From Gnetum montanum (Eukaryota > Streptophyta > Gnetopsida > Gnetales > Gnetaceae): a DNA stretch of 30,648 nt. Shown here one piece after another: positions 21,640-30,545 of the stretch (position 1 is the first letter of the stretch; every line of letters begins with the position of its first letter). The stretch covers positions 7,780-38,427 of the forward strand of contig MNCI01022351.1 of assembly GCA_015680685.1 (NCBI GenBank), written 5' to 3'. Both the position numbers and the translations under genes were made by a program. The notes beneath the pieces are model-generated. The model searched no databases. It was not told where the DNA came from and worked only from the letters and a program-made list of their open reading frames with translations.

Positions 21640-22760
21640 AAATGTTTAAACTAAGGACAAGCTAACAATGCTTTAAAATAACTTCATGGGAAAGGACATA
21701 TAGGGTATTATTCATTTGTACATAAAATCACTAGAACAGGTTACTATTGGCCCACCATGATTAGGAATGCTTACAACCTTGTTATAACTTGTATTCAATC
21801 TCAAACGTTTAAAGGTAAAGATTCCAAAAGTTTAGCCCCTTTACAACCTATAATAGAAACTAGACCATTCACACAATGGGCTCTAGATTTTATTGGAGTG
21901 ATTTATGGATTATCAGTAGCCCAACATAAGTTTATCTTAATAGCCACTGATTATTGCACACACTGGTTGTAAGCGAAACCCACTAAAATCACAACATCTC
22001 ATGAAGTTATTCACTTTTTAGAAAATGATATAATTTCTAGATATGAATATTCCTATGCTTTTGTAGTGGATAATGGACTTGCCTTCATCTCTATAAAGTC
22101 TACATATTGGGCTAGGGAACATAATGTTATTATTAAAGTTGTTACTAAGTACTATCCACAAGGTAATGGTCTAGTCCAGTTGTCGAATAAAATTATATTA
22201 GATGGAATTAAGAAGATGATAACTCAAAACCCACAAATGTAACATAAACAACTAAAATGGGTATTATAGCGTAATAGAATTTTTTATAAAGAATCGATCA
22301 AAAGTACAACTTCTAATTTAGTATATGGGTAAGAATCAATCTTGCCAATAAATTTACAAATTCCCACATATCAATTCTTCTTGGATTATTTTCTAGCTAA
22401 TGAGCATTTAATTTCATGCACCCATGATATTTGGAACTTAGATCTTAAAAGGATCAAAGTAATTGAAAAACTATTTAGTCATGAAAAAATTGTTAAGAGA
22501 TAGTTTGATAAGAAGTATGTAACCAAAGTTTTTCAAATAGGTGATTTGGTCTTTTAGAGAGATAGAGCATTAGGTCAAATGGGTCCCCAAACTAAGTTTT
22601 TTCCTATGTGCCTTGGTCCTTACCAAATGACTAATGTCATTGGCCCCAACATGTACAAAATTTCTAATTTGCAATGATGCATGTTAAATAGAAATTTTAA
22701 TGCTTTTCATTTGAAGCATTTCTATATAAGTGCTCCTCATGAACACTTGGTAGATCCTTA
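21640..22760 (+). pseudogene. Tat-like gypsy element: integrase
   Basis: Integrase joins the cDNA to host DNA. The N-terminal zinc-binding region reads HGKGHIGYYSFVHKITRTGY then YWPTM (21685-21762) and CIQSQTFKGK (21793-21820), in which the second Cys of CX2C is Ser. The catalytic core shows FTQWALDFIG (21871-21900, Asp 1) and FVVDNGLAFIS (22057-22088, Asp 2). GNGLVQLSNK (22164-22192) has Gln where the catalytic Glu of 'GNGQAExxNK' belongs. A C-terminal GPY-type module VFQIGDLVF with LGPYQM (22528-22628) is present. There is no chromodomain. The frame ends at a TAG near 22759. Several stops occur (21970, 22240, 22267). Inactive. Confidence 0.85.
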
Positions 22761-22930
22761 GTTACATGCTTTCTTCTTATTCATTCTGCATTTCATTTGT
22801 ACATAGTCGCATTTGCATATTATTTTTGCATTTCCATCATTTTCTCATACATGTTATGTCTACCATCATCTCGTTCCTAGCATATTGGTTGTGGTTTGAT
22901 CCATTTATGTCTTTGAATATGATTTTAATA
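22761..22930 (+). other. Gypsy 3' spacer, left part
   Basis: AT-rich, T-rich sequence between the end of integrase and the insertion point of the half-LINE. It continues on the other side of the insert at 24751. Confidence 0.6.
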
Positions 22931-22942
22931 ATCATTATGATC
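22931..22942. repeat. Left target-site duplication of the half-LINE
   Basis: ATCATTATGATC, identical to 24739-24750. An A precedes both copies, so the length may be 13. Confidence 0.9.
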
Positions 22943-22992
22943 TGGAAGAGTGGAAATGATCGGGAATGAAGCGGGGATGGCTGAAATTTGAA

Positions 22993-24438
22993 ATGGAGCC
23001 GTTGGCTGCAGACGTCAGGAGGGCCCTGTCGGATATGGCGGCTCAGGCGTCCCTGCCGCCGGCGAACACGCCTGTACCGCACGCCATGATGGCACAGGCG
23101 GGCTTGGATACCCAGGCATCCACGAAGGTGTGCGGTGTGAGGATGGACACGTTGGAAGGGCCGCAGGTCGCTCTCAATGGTTCGGGGGTGTTCGCTAGCT
23201 GCTCGCGGGAGGGAGCGGTGTTGCGGATAAAGGTTGGGCTGCCGGCCGCGGACACGTTGAAACAGTTGGAGTGTAGCCTGATCGGCAAGTTTGTGTCCAC
23301 GGGCGCGAGGCCATGGATGGATTTGATTCGGTGATGGGTTCGGTCCGTTTGGGGGCTTAATACAGTCACTATCAAATGTCTCGCGGAGGACTGTCTCCTG
23401 TTTTGCTTCGCCTCGGTGGTAGACAGGGAACACATCCTGCTGGAGGGGCCTTGGTTTTACGGGGTGCGGGGGTTGGCGCTGGCCCCCTGGCGCCCAGGAG
23501 CACACCGTGATAAAGATCTTTTTGATCGAGTGCCGATTTGGGTACGGCTACACAGTCTTCGCTTGGAATACTGGTCGACCGATTTCCTACAATCAACGGC
23601 TGCGTTATTCGGTGAGTTTATTAAATTTGACTAGTTCACCGAGGCGATGGACCGTCTGGGCTTTGCGTGATTCTGTGTGTGGAGTTCCTTGCGCTTTGCG
23701 GACCGCATTGAAGAACTGGTGCTGGACACCGACCACGGGGAAGAGCGTGTTCGCGTGCAGTTCGAAAACCTGCCGACGGAGGTCTCGACCTCGCCGGCGG
23801 ACATCGCGCGGGGGGATGGTCCTGCGAAACAGGGCTGTACCACCCCTGAGGTTAATAATGGTTGGAAGTTTGTTTGAAAGGGCCGGCGGACCAACAAGGG
23901 CTCGATGGCGCCTGCAAGGGCCACAAAAAGTCTGGTCGGGGTTCCGCAGGTGGGGGCCACAGCCATGCTTGGTACGGCCATCATTTGGAACGATGGCGAG
24001 GGGAGCGGACCCTCTAGGACTTCGAGCGATTGGGGCCCTGTGGCTGGGGTCCAGGACGACTGGTTTGGCATGATGGGCACTGCTCCTGACGGGGCCAAGG
24101 TGGGGGCGGCTGCCCTAACTGATGTGGGAGCCAGGACGCGCTGCAATGGCTTCCCCCAAACCCCCCAGACCGGGGGGCCTGGTTCGTCACTAGGGGGGCA
24201 GTCCCCGCCGTCGCTGACCGACTGGATCACCACCAGTCAAGGTTCGACGCGTCCGAGAACCCTCTCCGGTTGCCGGGGGACACCGCGTGAGAAAGGGATG
24301 GCTGTCTCCCTGCAGGCCCCCAAGGCGGATCGCCCCGAAAGCAGCCACACCCGGTAGAAAACCGCGCAACTGTATGTCGATTTGGGAGTGCAACCCACAC
24401 TCCGGGAGGTTTACGAACGTTCAGTCATATCACCATGA
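22993..24438 (+). pseudogene. LINE ORF1 (DUF4283, L1-like), interrupted by stop codons
   Basis: L1 ORF1 proteins bind element RNA and form the particle used in retrotransposition. Frame 1 runs from an ATG at 22993 (context GAAATGG; an alternative in-frame ATG is at 22966) to a TGA at 24436-24438, 481 codons, with no frameshift. A DUF4283 core is clear: WVRSVWGLNTVTIK, CLLFCFASVVDREHILLEGP followed by WFYGVRGLALAPWRP (23395-23490), then PIWVRLHSLRLEYWS (23530-23575), GEFIKFD and LGFA-stop-FCV (usually 'FARxCVE'). Later, ELVLDTDHGEERVRVQFENL (23713-23772) and GWKFV-stop-KGRRTNK (23860-23897) are typical of the ORF1 linker. The C-terminus is Gly/Pro/Ser/Thr-rich. In-frame stops: TGA 23332, TAG 23632, TGA 23668, TGA 23875, TAG 24355. 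No CCHC zinc knuckle is visible where plant L1 ORF1 usually has one. The final TGA overlaps the ORF2 ATG. Confidence 0.85.
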
Positions 24439-24527
24439 AGGTGCTCTCCTGGGGGCTAGGGCTGCAGGCTTGGTCTGTAGATTTGGGTAAGGGTTTGGGA
24501 TTGGGGATTTTTGCCCGCCGGCGGTGA
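24435..24527 (+). pseudogene. Start of LINE ORF2, rest deleted
   Basis: ATG at 24435 (context CACCATGA) begins MKVLSW and then GLG, the opening of an L1-type apurinic endonuclease (usually MKxLSWNxRGLG). After this the frame reads low-complexity Gly/Leu and stops at 24527. The endonuclease, reverse transcriptase and C-terminal domains are absent. The ATG lies inside ATGA, shared with the ORF1 stop. Confidence 0.7.
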
Positions 24528-24738
24528 TGCCAGCGGGGATTGGGGTGCACAGGAGCCTCCCTGCCTGCGGGAATGCCTGCGGCGGGGGGGAGGGTTAGGC
24601 CCTTTGGGGGGTCATTTCTGTCTTCCTGCGGTTTCTTTCTTGGTTGGTGTGGGGCCAGCAGTCTCTGGTCCGTGCTACGCGCCTGTGTAGCTCTTATTTT
24701 TTTTGAAATATATTCTCCTGACCTTTTTCAAAAAAAAA
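24528..24738 (+). other. Half-LINE 3' region and A-tail
   Basis: GC-rich then T-rich sequence, a T8 run at about 24697-24704, and a terminal A-run (24730-24738) that abuts the right target-site duplication. It is the candidate recognition end for the LINE reverse transcriptase. Confidence 0.7.
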
Positions 24739-24750
24739 ATCATTATGATC
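24739..24750. repeat. Right target-site duplication of the half-LINE
   Basis: ATCATTATGATC, identical to 22931-22942, directly after the A-tail. Confidence 0.9.
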
Positions 24751-25912
24751 ATTTGAGTTACTAGGCATTGGTTCATCATAACACCACTCAAAAATAATAC
24801 AAGTATAATTTTTTATATACCATTCATGTTATATCATAGTACTATTATATAAAATCTCCTTTATATGATATACTTCAATAATTCTATGATTCTTCTCAAT
24901 CTATTCCAAGGTTTTGGTTTATTAGTTATGTTGGATTATGGAGGATGGGATTTATGCTAACTTATCATGTTATCATGATCATGTGAATGTAGGACATGTG
25001 AAGTTGGAGAATTGTTAGCCATAATCACTAGGTGACCTTAGAAAATTTTATTTTTCTCTCATAAGCCCTAACCCTCAAGTGTGATGATCCATGGCTATCA
25101 TGTAAGTAATAGGGTGAAGTATGTTTCTCTTCACTTGAGAACCCTTAGCCACCTAGGAGACCTACTATGATGTCATCCAACTTATAATTAAAGGCACATG
25201 AATGAGGGTTGAACTACACCATGGGAAAATTTTTTGAAAAGATCGTGTCCTTTGGCAGTGCACCTAATCAATAGCACTCATGTTGAAAATCCTACCTTAA
25301 GAATGAAGTGCATCATGAGCTAAGTTTCCTTGAAAAAAAAACAAGGACCATGTTCATTGGTAGTGTAATAAGTTCTTAAGTGTTATGGGATATAACAACA
25401 ATCCTCACCTTAGCATTGATTATCTTTTAACACATTTCCCAAAAATTTTCTTTTCATTTTTAGTTTATTAAAAAAATAAAAAAAACTAAGGAAAAATCCA
25501 AAAGTTGTGGCTAGCTATGATTTAAGAGAAGCATGTGCTCTTCATGAAGTTCAGTATAAGTCTTATCCTCAAGGGTGTTCACTTATCTAATTTCTTTTAC
25601 TCATAGGATGATTGGGAATGAAGTCTTATGATAAATTATAATATATATATATATATACAGTCAAAATTATGATCTATATAGTTTATATATTAAATCTTGA
25701 TTAAGTAGGGTGGTGCAAGGGTGACCCATGTTTAGTGCTCTTTTGATTATGTGATTATTTTAATCATGTTTAAATATTATAGTTTACTTGCAAATTTTAT
25801 TTTGCGATCTTTTTGATTCTTTATATTTTTCATATTCTTACACCCTTTCTAAAATTTCTATTATTTTTGCTATCTTTGCACTTCCATGATATCAAATGTT
25901 TTGGGGGCTATT
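24751..25912 (+). other. Gypsy 3' spacer, right part, with polypurine tract
   Basis: AT-rich non-coding sequence that resumes the gypsy element after the half-LINE. Its segment 25190-25912 is homologous to the reverse complement of 29128-29722, so it is a conserved part of a repeat family. It ends with TTTTGGGGGCTA (25900-25910), a purine-rich plus-strand primer tract directly before the probable 3' LTR. An (AT)n run lies at 25640-25658. Confidence 0.65.
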
Positions 25913-26970
25913 TGTTGATATCAATACTCCCATGCCAACACAAGGCCATTTTGGGTAGATTTTAGTCCCATGATTCTATGGTTTTTGTCTTCATGAGTTA
26001 AGTGTGTAGGTTGCATAAATTAAGCTCAATTGGATTACCACAAACCCACATTAGCATGTGTATACGAGAGTCTCTCATTTGTTTTTAGTGTCCAACATTA
26101 ACATTGTTGTTATTATTGGCATCACCATAACCGCAAAAATATTGTAGGCATTGCTAAGATCATTTGAAGTTCAAAAACCAATAATTAGTCCAATGCACAA
26201 GACTATGAGAATGTAATTGATTTTAAGGCAGTATATTTGACCTTCCTTGTAAGTTGATGAATGAGATAAGTAGTTTGTTCATGATATGTCAAATTTGAGA
26301 ATGGGTAGACTATAGTTAAATATGTCAATAGGATTTACAATCTACTAAATGTTCAAAGCTGCAATTGATGCTTTTTCCCCTATCATCAAAATGATTGTCC
26401 ATTGAGCTTTAGTCGATCCTCTTTTCTATTTCTTACAAAATGTGAATGATTTAGTGGGGAGGAATAAACTTGAAAACACCTCCATAATGGTGAAAAATAT
26501 TGTATGTTCCAATTATTACATTTGCAATGAACCAAACAACCATGATAAGAGAAAATAAGGAGTTGAGTCAAAAGGTCCTTGAATCCTTGTACTAAAAATG
26601 ATATAATTATTGTCAAAGATGTTAAGGTAACAATAATAGAGTTACTTAGTGAAGTGTTGATGCATAAATATTGGACACACCAATATTAGGAAAGAAACTC
26701 ATTTGAGAAAACTATTGCCTAGGGTGCCTCCCATATGGCTACAAAAATGTAGGAATAGTCTCAACTGAAGAGGGCCATGTGGCGTTCCATGAAAAAAAGG
26801 TAATTAAACTAAAAAATTGAGGAATTTTGAGTAATTGTCTTTAAAATTCAAGACTTTATAAAAATACAATAGGTAATTAAAAAATTAAATATTCCTTGGT
26901 CCCCCACTACTACCACTAGATCATCATTACTAATGATTCTCATTGTTGGGTAGGAAAACACTAATCATTA
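25913..26970 (+). repeat. Probable start of the gypsy 3' LTR; end unresolved
   Basis: It begins TGTTGATATC immediately after the polypurine tract. The same boundary, with TATTGATG in place of TGTTGATA, is recognisable in the inverted copy at 29128. The homology fades about 40 bases into the LTR. No matching 5' LTR is present near 16.7 kb, so the right end of the LTR cannot be set; the end given is only a bound before the microsatellite. No gene is seen here; the 26386-26616 minus frame has no motif. Confidence 0.45.
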
Positions 26971-26974
26971 TCAA

Positions 26975-27017
26975 AGAGGGAGAGAGAGAGAGATAGTGAA
27001 AGGGAGAGAGAGAGAGA
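26975..27017 (+). repeat. (GA)n microsatellite
   Basis: Two runs of GA repeats separated by ATAGTGAAAGG. A shorter related run occurs near 27089-27109. Confidence 0.9.
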
Positions 27018-28500
27018 TCTGCTCTGATCACCCACCAACCACCCACTACATGTACTCCATTAGAATGTGTTGCCATCATGACATGAGAAGGAGAGGGAAG
27101 AGAGAGAGATCATTCACAACAATCATCCCCCACGAGTGAGGAGAGGTTGGCCTAAGATCTGCCTACCACCTCTTGCTAAGAGGAAGATCTCCATTGATGC
27201 TGCTGTTAATACTACTTCTTGCAATGTCACTACACGTGCCTGTTGAAGTTGTTGACATCGTGTGCTTGTGCCATTTTTGTTCACTATGTTGTGTCCATCA
27301 CACCACTCATTGCCTACCACTTACCATGCATGCACGCTATTAGCTGTGCAATATTGATAATGCACTAGTGTTGATGCGTAGTAGGAATGCTAGGGGAGAA
27401 GCCACTAACTATTGTTAACTACCACTGCACATGGGCCACATGGTGCTATCACCATTATAGCCACTATCATGCATGCATGTCATGCTATCTACCACACATT
27501 GGCTACATGCACGTGTTGCTACCCAGCCCCACAAACCATTTTCATTACCTACGAGAGGCCTCTTCCTACCGCCATAGTTTGAAGCTATCATCAGGAGTGC
27601 TTACTAAGGGTTTCTATTATCATGTAACACGCATTTTCATGTGCTATGTATGCATGCTTAACTACCATCTACAGCCTGCCATGTGCTATTAAGCATTGCC
27701 AATGGATGCATAATTTTCATCTACCACCTTCCATGCACTAGTTAGAGTTGCCACCATTTGATCCATCTACTAGCATGTCACTATGCCAAAGAGAAAGGAG
27801 GCTCTAGCCTAAGATGTCGGGAAGACATGATGCAATGCAAAAGAAAGAAACTATCATCTACTGGTTTCCAGGCTAGCCCTTGGATCCCCTCTGATGTATC
27901 ATCCATCTTCCCTCGCCTAGTTTTATAGCCACTTGTGGGCAATTTAAATGTTCACTTTCTCCACATCTCTGCCACCACCACTATTGCATCGACGTAACTA
28001 TAGCCACGTTCTCGCTTGTCATCCACATTCCACATAACATCCCTAACAATCACCCATAACTCCTCACATCTTCCATGTGCTTGCCATAACCAACATAATA
28101 GCCCTATAACATCCACCATCACTGGGAGAAATTTCAAAACATTGCAACTATCACTATGGGTCTTGTTATTACCTTTGTATCCAATTGAAAGCTTGCACTT
28201 GTAATGTTAGGCTTTGGTACCTCTATGGAGTCTGCAAGGCTACCTGCAAATGAAATCCATACAAGGCTTCTTTGCAAATGCCAAGGCTAGTGGTTGGCCT
28301 TACTACCAACGTCAAAATCATTTAAGGAAAAAAGTATTGCAAGAATAAAGTTTATATGATTTTATGTATTTGCATCTAGTGTTAGTACTCATGGTCATTT
28401 TTTAGTAGATATTTAATTTTCATGAAATAAAATGTAATGATGTTCATTACATCTTTCTAAGTATTTCGAAGTAATAAAATCCTAGTTTTAGTTCAGTTTT
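27018..28500. other. Non-coding, CATG-rich sequence
   Basis: Somewhat higher GC than the flanks, with many CATGCATG-type words and CCACCA-type runs between 27300 and 28130. Short open frames (27387-27692, 28016-28204) show no known domain. A small perfect hairpin lies at 28432-28452 (9-base arms ATGTAATGA, 3-base loop). I cannot assign an origin. Confidence 0.4.
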
Positions 28501-28545
28501 GTTATCTAAGCATCAATGAAAAACTTTACATGAGATTGACAATGG

Positions 28546-28662
28546 ATGTATGAGGAGGCAAGTGAAATAGCAGATGATGTTGTTGGAAGCATAAGAATAG
28601 TTGCTTCTTTTTGTGCTGAGGACAAGTTCATGAAACTTTATAACAAAAAACTTGTTTATTAG
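28546..28662 (+). pseudogene. ABCB (MDR/P-glycoprotein) transporter exon fragment
   Basis: One frame reads [19 protein letters not shown] then [17 protein letters not shown] and stops at 28660. This matches a highly conserved stretch of plant ABCB transporters ([24 protein letters not shown]) at the end of a transmembrane domain, before the nucleotide-binding domain. ABCB proteins are plasma-membrane pumps, including auxin and metabolite exporters. No neighbouring exons (Walker A, signature motif) are found in the window, and the frame is closed a few codons upstream. It is a captured or left-over exon, or one exon of a gene whose other exons lie outside; the TAG directly after the match and the lost context favour a dead fragment. 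Confidence 0.8.
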
Positions 28663-28769
28663 AGTTGCAAGTGTTTTTCTTTTGCATTCATAATGGCTAG
28701 CATAAGAATACCAAAAACGAACCACATTTTGGTCATAAAAATGAATGCAACATTTGAAACTCAATAACT

Positions 28770-29059
28770 ACTTTTCAAATATCTTGGTGATAGTTTAATT
28801 CTTAATGAATCAATTTTCAAATTTTATTAGTTTGAAAACAAAAAACTATTTCAATTTCTTCGTACCTATGATTGGTTTTCTCAAATCTTTATTTGTACAT
28901 GAATTGCATAAGAGATCAATCTTTGCTAGGAGCATCATTACGTACAAGGTAAACATGGCTTTTCTTCATCTATGAAATTTGTCCATACCCTCATCTTTAT
29001 GTTAGAAACTATAGAAGAATAAATGCCTATTGGTAAGATAGCAAACTTATAGGACTTTT
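28770..29059. other. AT-rich sequence, no gene recognised
   Basis: It may contain LTR sequence of the inverted gypsy copy that begins at 29128 (minus), but no alignment to the 25913 LTR can be followed this far. Nothing else seen. Confidence 0.4.
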
Positions 29060-29722
29060 AATTTTCATGTTGTTCAAACTTGCTTAAACGTGGCCCTATG
29101 CCTAGCATGGGCATGGTTAACATCAATACTTAGCCACCAAGCTTTAATTGCATGCAAGTGCAAGGATAACAAAAACCACAAAATTTTAAAAGGAAATGCA
29201 ACAAATAGAGAAGTGAAAACATCACAAAATAGATGAATTGAAACTTGAAAGCAAACTACACTGATCTAAACCTGATTGAAATAATAGTATCATCATGAGA
29301 GAATTAGACGTGGGCCACCCCTACCACACCACCTTATTTAATTAAAATATGAATATATAATTAATTATTTTAAAATATATATATATTCCCAATCTTCTCA
29401 CAAGGTAAAAGTAAAAAGTGTGTGGACTACTTTGAGCACAAGACCTATACTAAACTTAATGAGGAGAACAATCTCATGTTAGATCGTTACAATCTGTAAC
29501 TTTCGGATTTTTCCTTGGGACTCTTTTTTTAAAAAAGGGAATGGGTGAAAAGGGATTATTTTCTTTTCAATTCCTTTTTTTTAGGAAACTTTGCCCATGG
29601 TGTACTTCATTCCTAAGGTAAGAATTCCAACACAAGTCTAGCTAATTAGCTGCATTGCCAAAGAACACGATCCTTTTCGAAACTTTGCCCATATTGTAGT
29701 TCAAACCTCATCTATGTGCCTT
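29060..29722 (-). mobile_element. Inverted copy of the gypsy 3' end (spacer, PPT and LTR start)
   Basis: The reverse complement of this segment follows 25190-25950 closely. Shared blocks include AAAGGCACAT (29722 end), GATCGTGT-CTTTGGCA, GAATGAAGT-CA-CATG, AAGGAAAAATCC, GATTGGGAAT and a GGTGGTG..GGGTG.CCCA block, then TTGCACTT-CATG and the purine-rich GCTTGGTGGCTA before TATTGATG at the presumed LTR start (29128, reading down). No pol sequence accompanies it. It is a truncated relative oriented tail to tail with the main element. Confidence 0.7.
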
Positions 29723-30360
29723 TTCGAATTTGTTGAGATTGTTGAGCATAAATTCGGCTGAGAGTGAGAGCATACACTAATTCATGGAATTTGTTTTTTT
29801 AGAAAACCCATCCTTAGGAAAAATAAGGTATAGAACTCTTTTTCTTTGTCCAGAAGGCATGAAAATTTGGGTTTTTAAATTTTGTTCTTCATCTAGAAGT
29901 CGTGAAATTTTTTATTCAAAGAACTTTTTACTTGTAAACTAATAAGATTCTCTCGGCCAATTTATAGATATATATTATAGATATATAACTAAGCTAGTGA
30001 TCGCCAATCGTCTTCTGCTGCAGTGGTGATTTAAACATAACAGATAGAAATATTATAAGACCATGGAATGCTTTTTTGAATGATTATAAACATGTTGTAA
30101 TACAAAAGAAATGATCAATGTACAAACTTGTGTAGTTGAAAATGTATAGTTACAAATGTTCTGATATTCAAAATGGTAAAAATTAGTTACAGAAAAGAAT
30201 GAGATCATTCTTTATTAGATTAACAGTGAGCATAATCCTTGCATCCTCACAAATGAACACTACTCGGTCCAATTCTCCTTCTAAATCATCCTAAAAGCAT
30301 TGAGGATCAAGAACAGATTGCCCATCTTTGGCTCATATTCTAATGAATTATAATATTAAT
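29723..30360. other. AT-rich sequence, no gene recognised
   Basis: No coding signal or clear repeat found. Confidence 0.45.
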
Positions 30361-30365
30361 TGTAA

Positions 30366-30545
30366 TCTACTGATTGTTTTGTTTCAAATTGACCCTATTT
30401 GCTTGTATCTCTTCCAATGAATTATGAATATGTTTTAGATTTCTTTGTATCTCTTCCAATGAAATATTCAAGTCTTTAATCCTTGTATCCCATTTCCAAT
30501 TTTGTGTCTTTAAGAACTGCTTTAGACTGTTTTAGATAGCTTTAG
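30366..30545 (-). pseudogene. Coiled-coil-like coding remnant with a 14-residue repeat
   Basis: On the minus strand one frame reads DTRIKDLNISLEEIQRNL then KHIHNSLEEIQANRVNLKQ and stops near 30366. The 42-base period (words TGTATCTCTTCCAATGA at 30404 and 30446) gives SLEEIQ twice, fourteen residues apart, with heptad-like hydrophobic spacing. A TAA interrupts the frame near 30537. It resembles the coiled-coil part of a retrotransposon Gag, but no diagnostic motif supports a family. Confidence 0.3.

Larger units (their letters stand above)
22931..24750 (+). mobile_element. ORF1-only L1-like LINE ('half-LINE') with target-site duplication
   Basis: The element spans 22943-24738 and is flanked by a perfect 12-base target-site duplication ATCATTATGATC (22931-22942 and 24739-24750). 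It ends in an uninterrupted A-tail just before the right duplication. Both are hallmarks of target-primed reverse transcription by a LINE. The insert is strikingly GC-rich and CpG-rich inside AT-rich DNA. It contains a ~50-bp 5' leader, a full-length but stop-interrupted ORF1 with a DUF4283 domain, the first codons of ORF2, and a ~300-bp 3' region. The ~3-4 kb of endonuclease and reverse transcriptase expected in ORF2 are missing. It lies within the 3' spacer of the gypsy element and is therefore younger than it. Confidence 0.88.

Noticed and set aside
22837-23505. Long minus-strand open frame (222 aa) and other frames opposite the GC-rich element
   Set aside because: They are antisense to the DUF4283 ORF1 and reflect high GC; Pro/Arg-rich noise without a domain.
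23507-24073. 188-aa plus-strand frame in the GC-rich element
   Set aside because: Out of frame with the DUF4283 reading, Arg/Trp/Cys-rich, typical of a shadow frame.
27300-27500. CATGCATG-rich region as a regulatory (RY-type) cluster
   Set aside because: The words occur through low-complexity composition and there is no adjacent gene to regulate.
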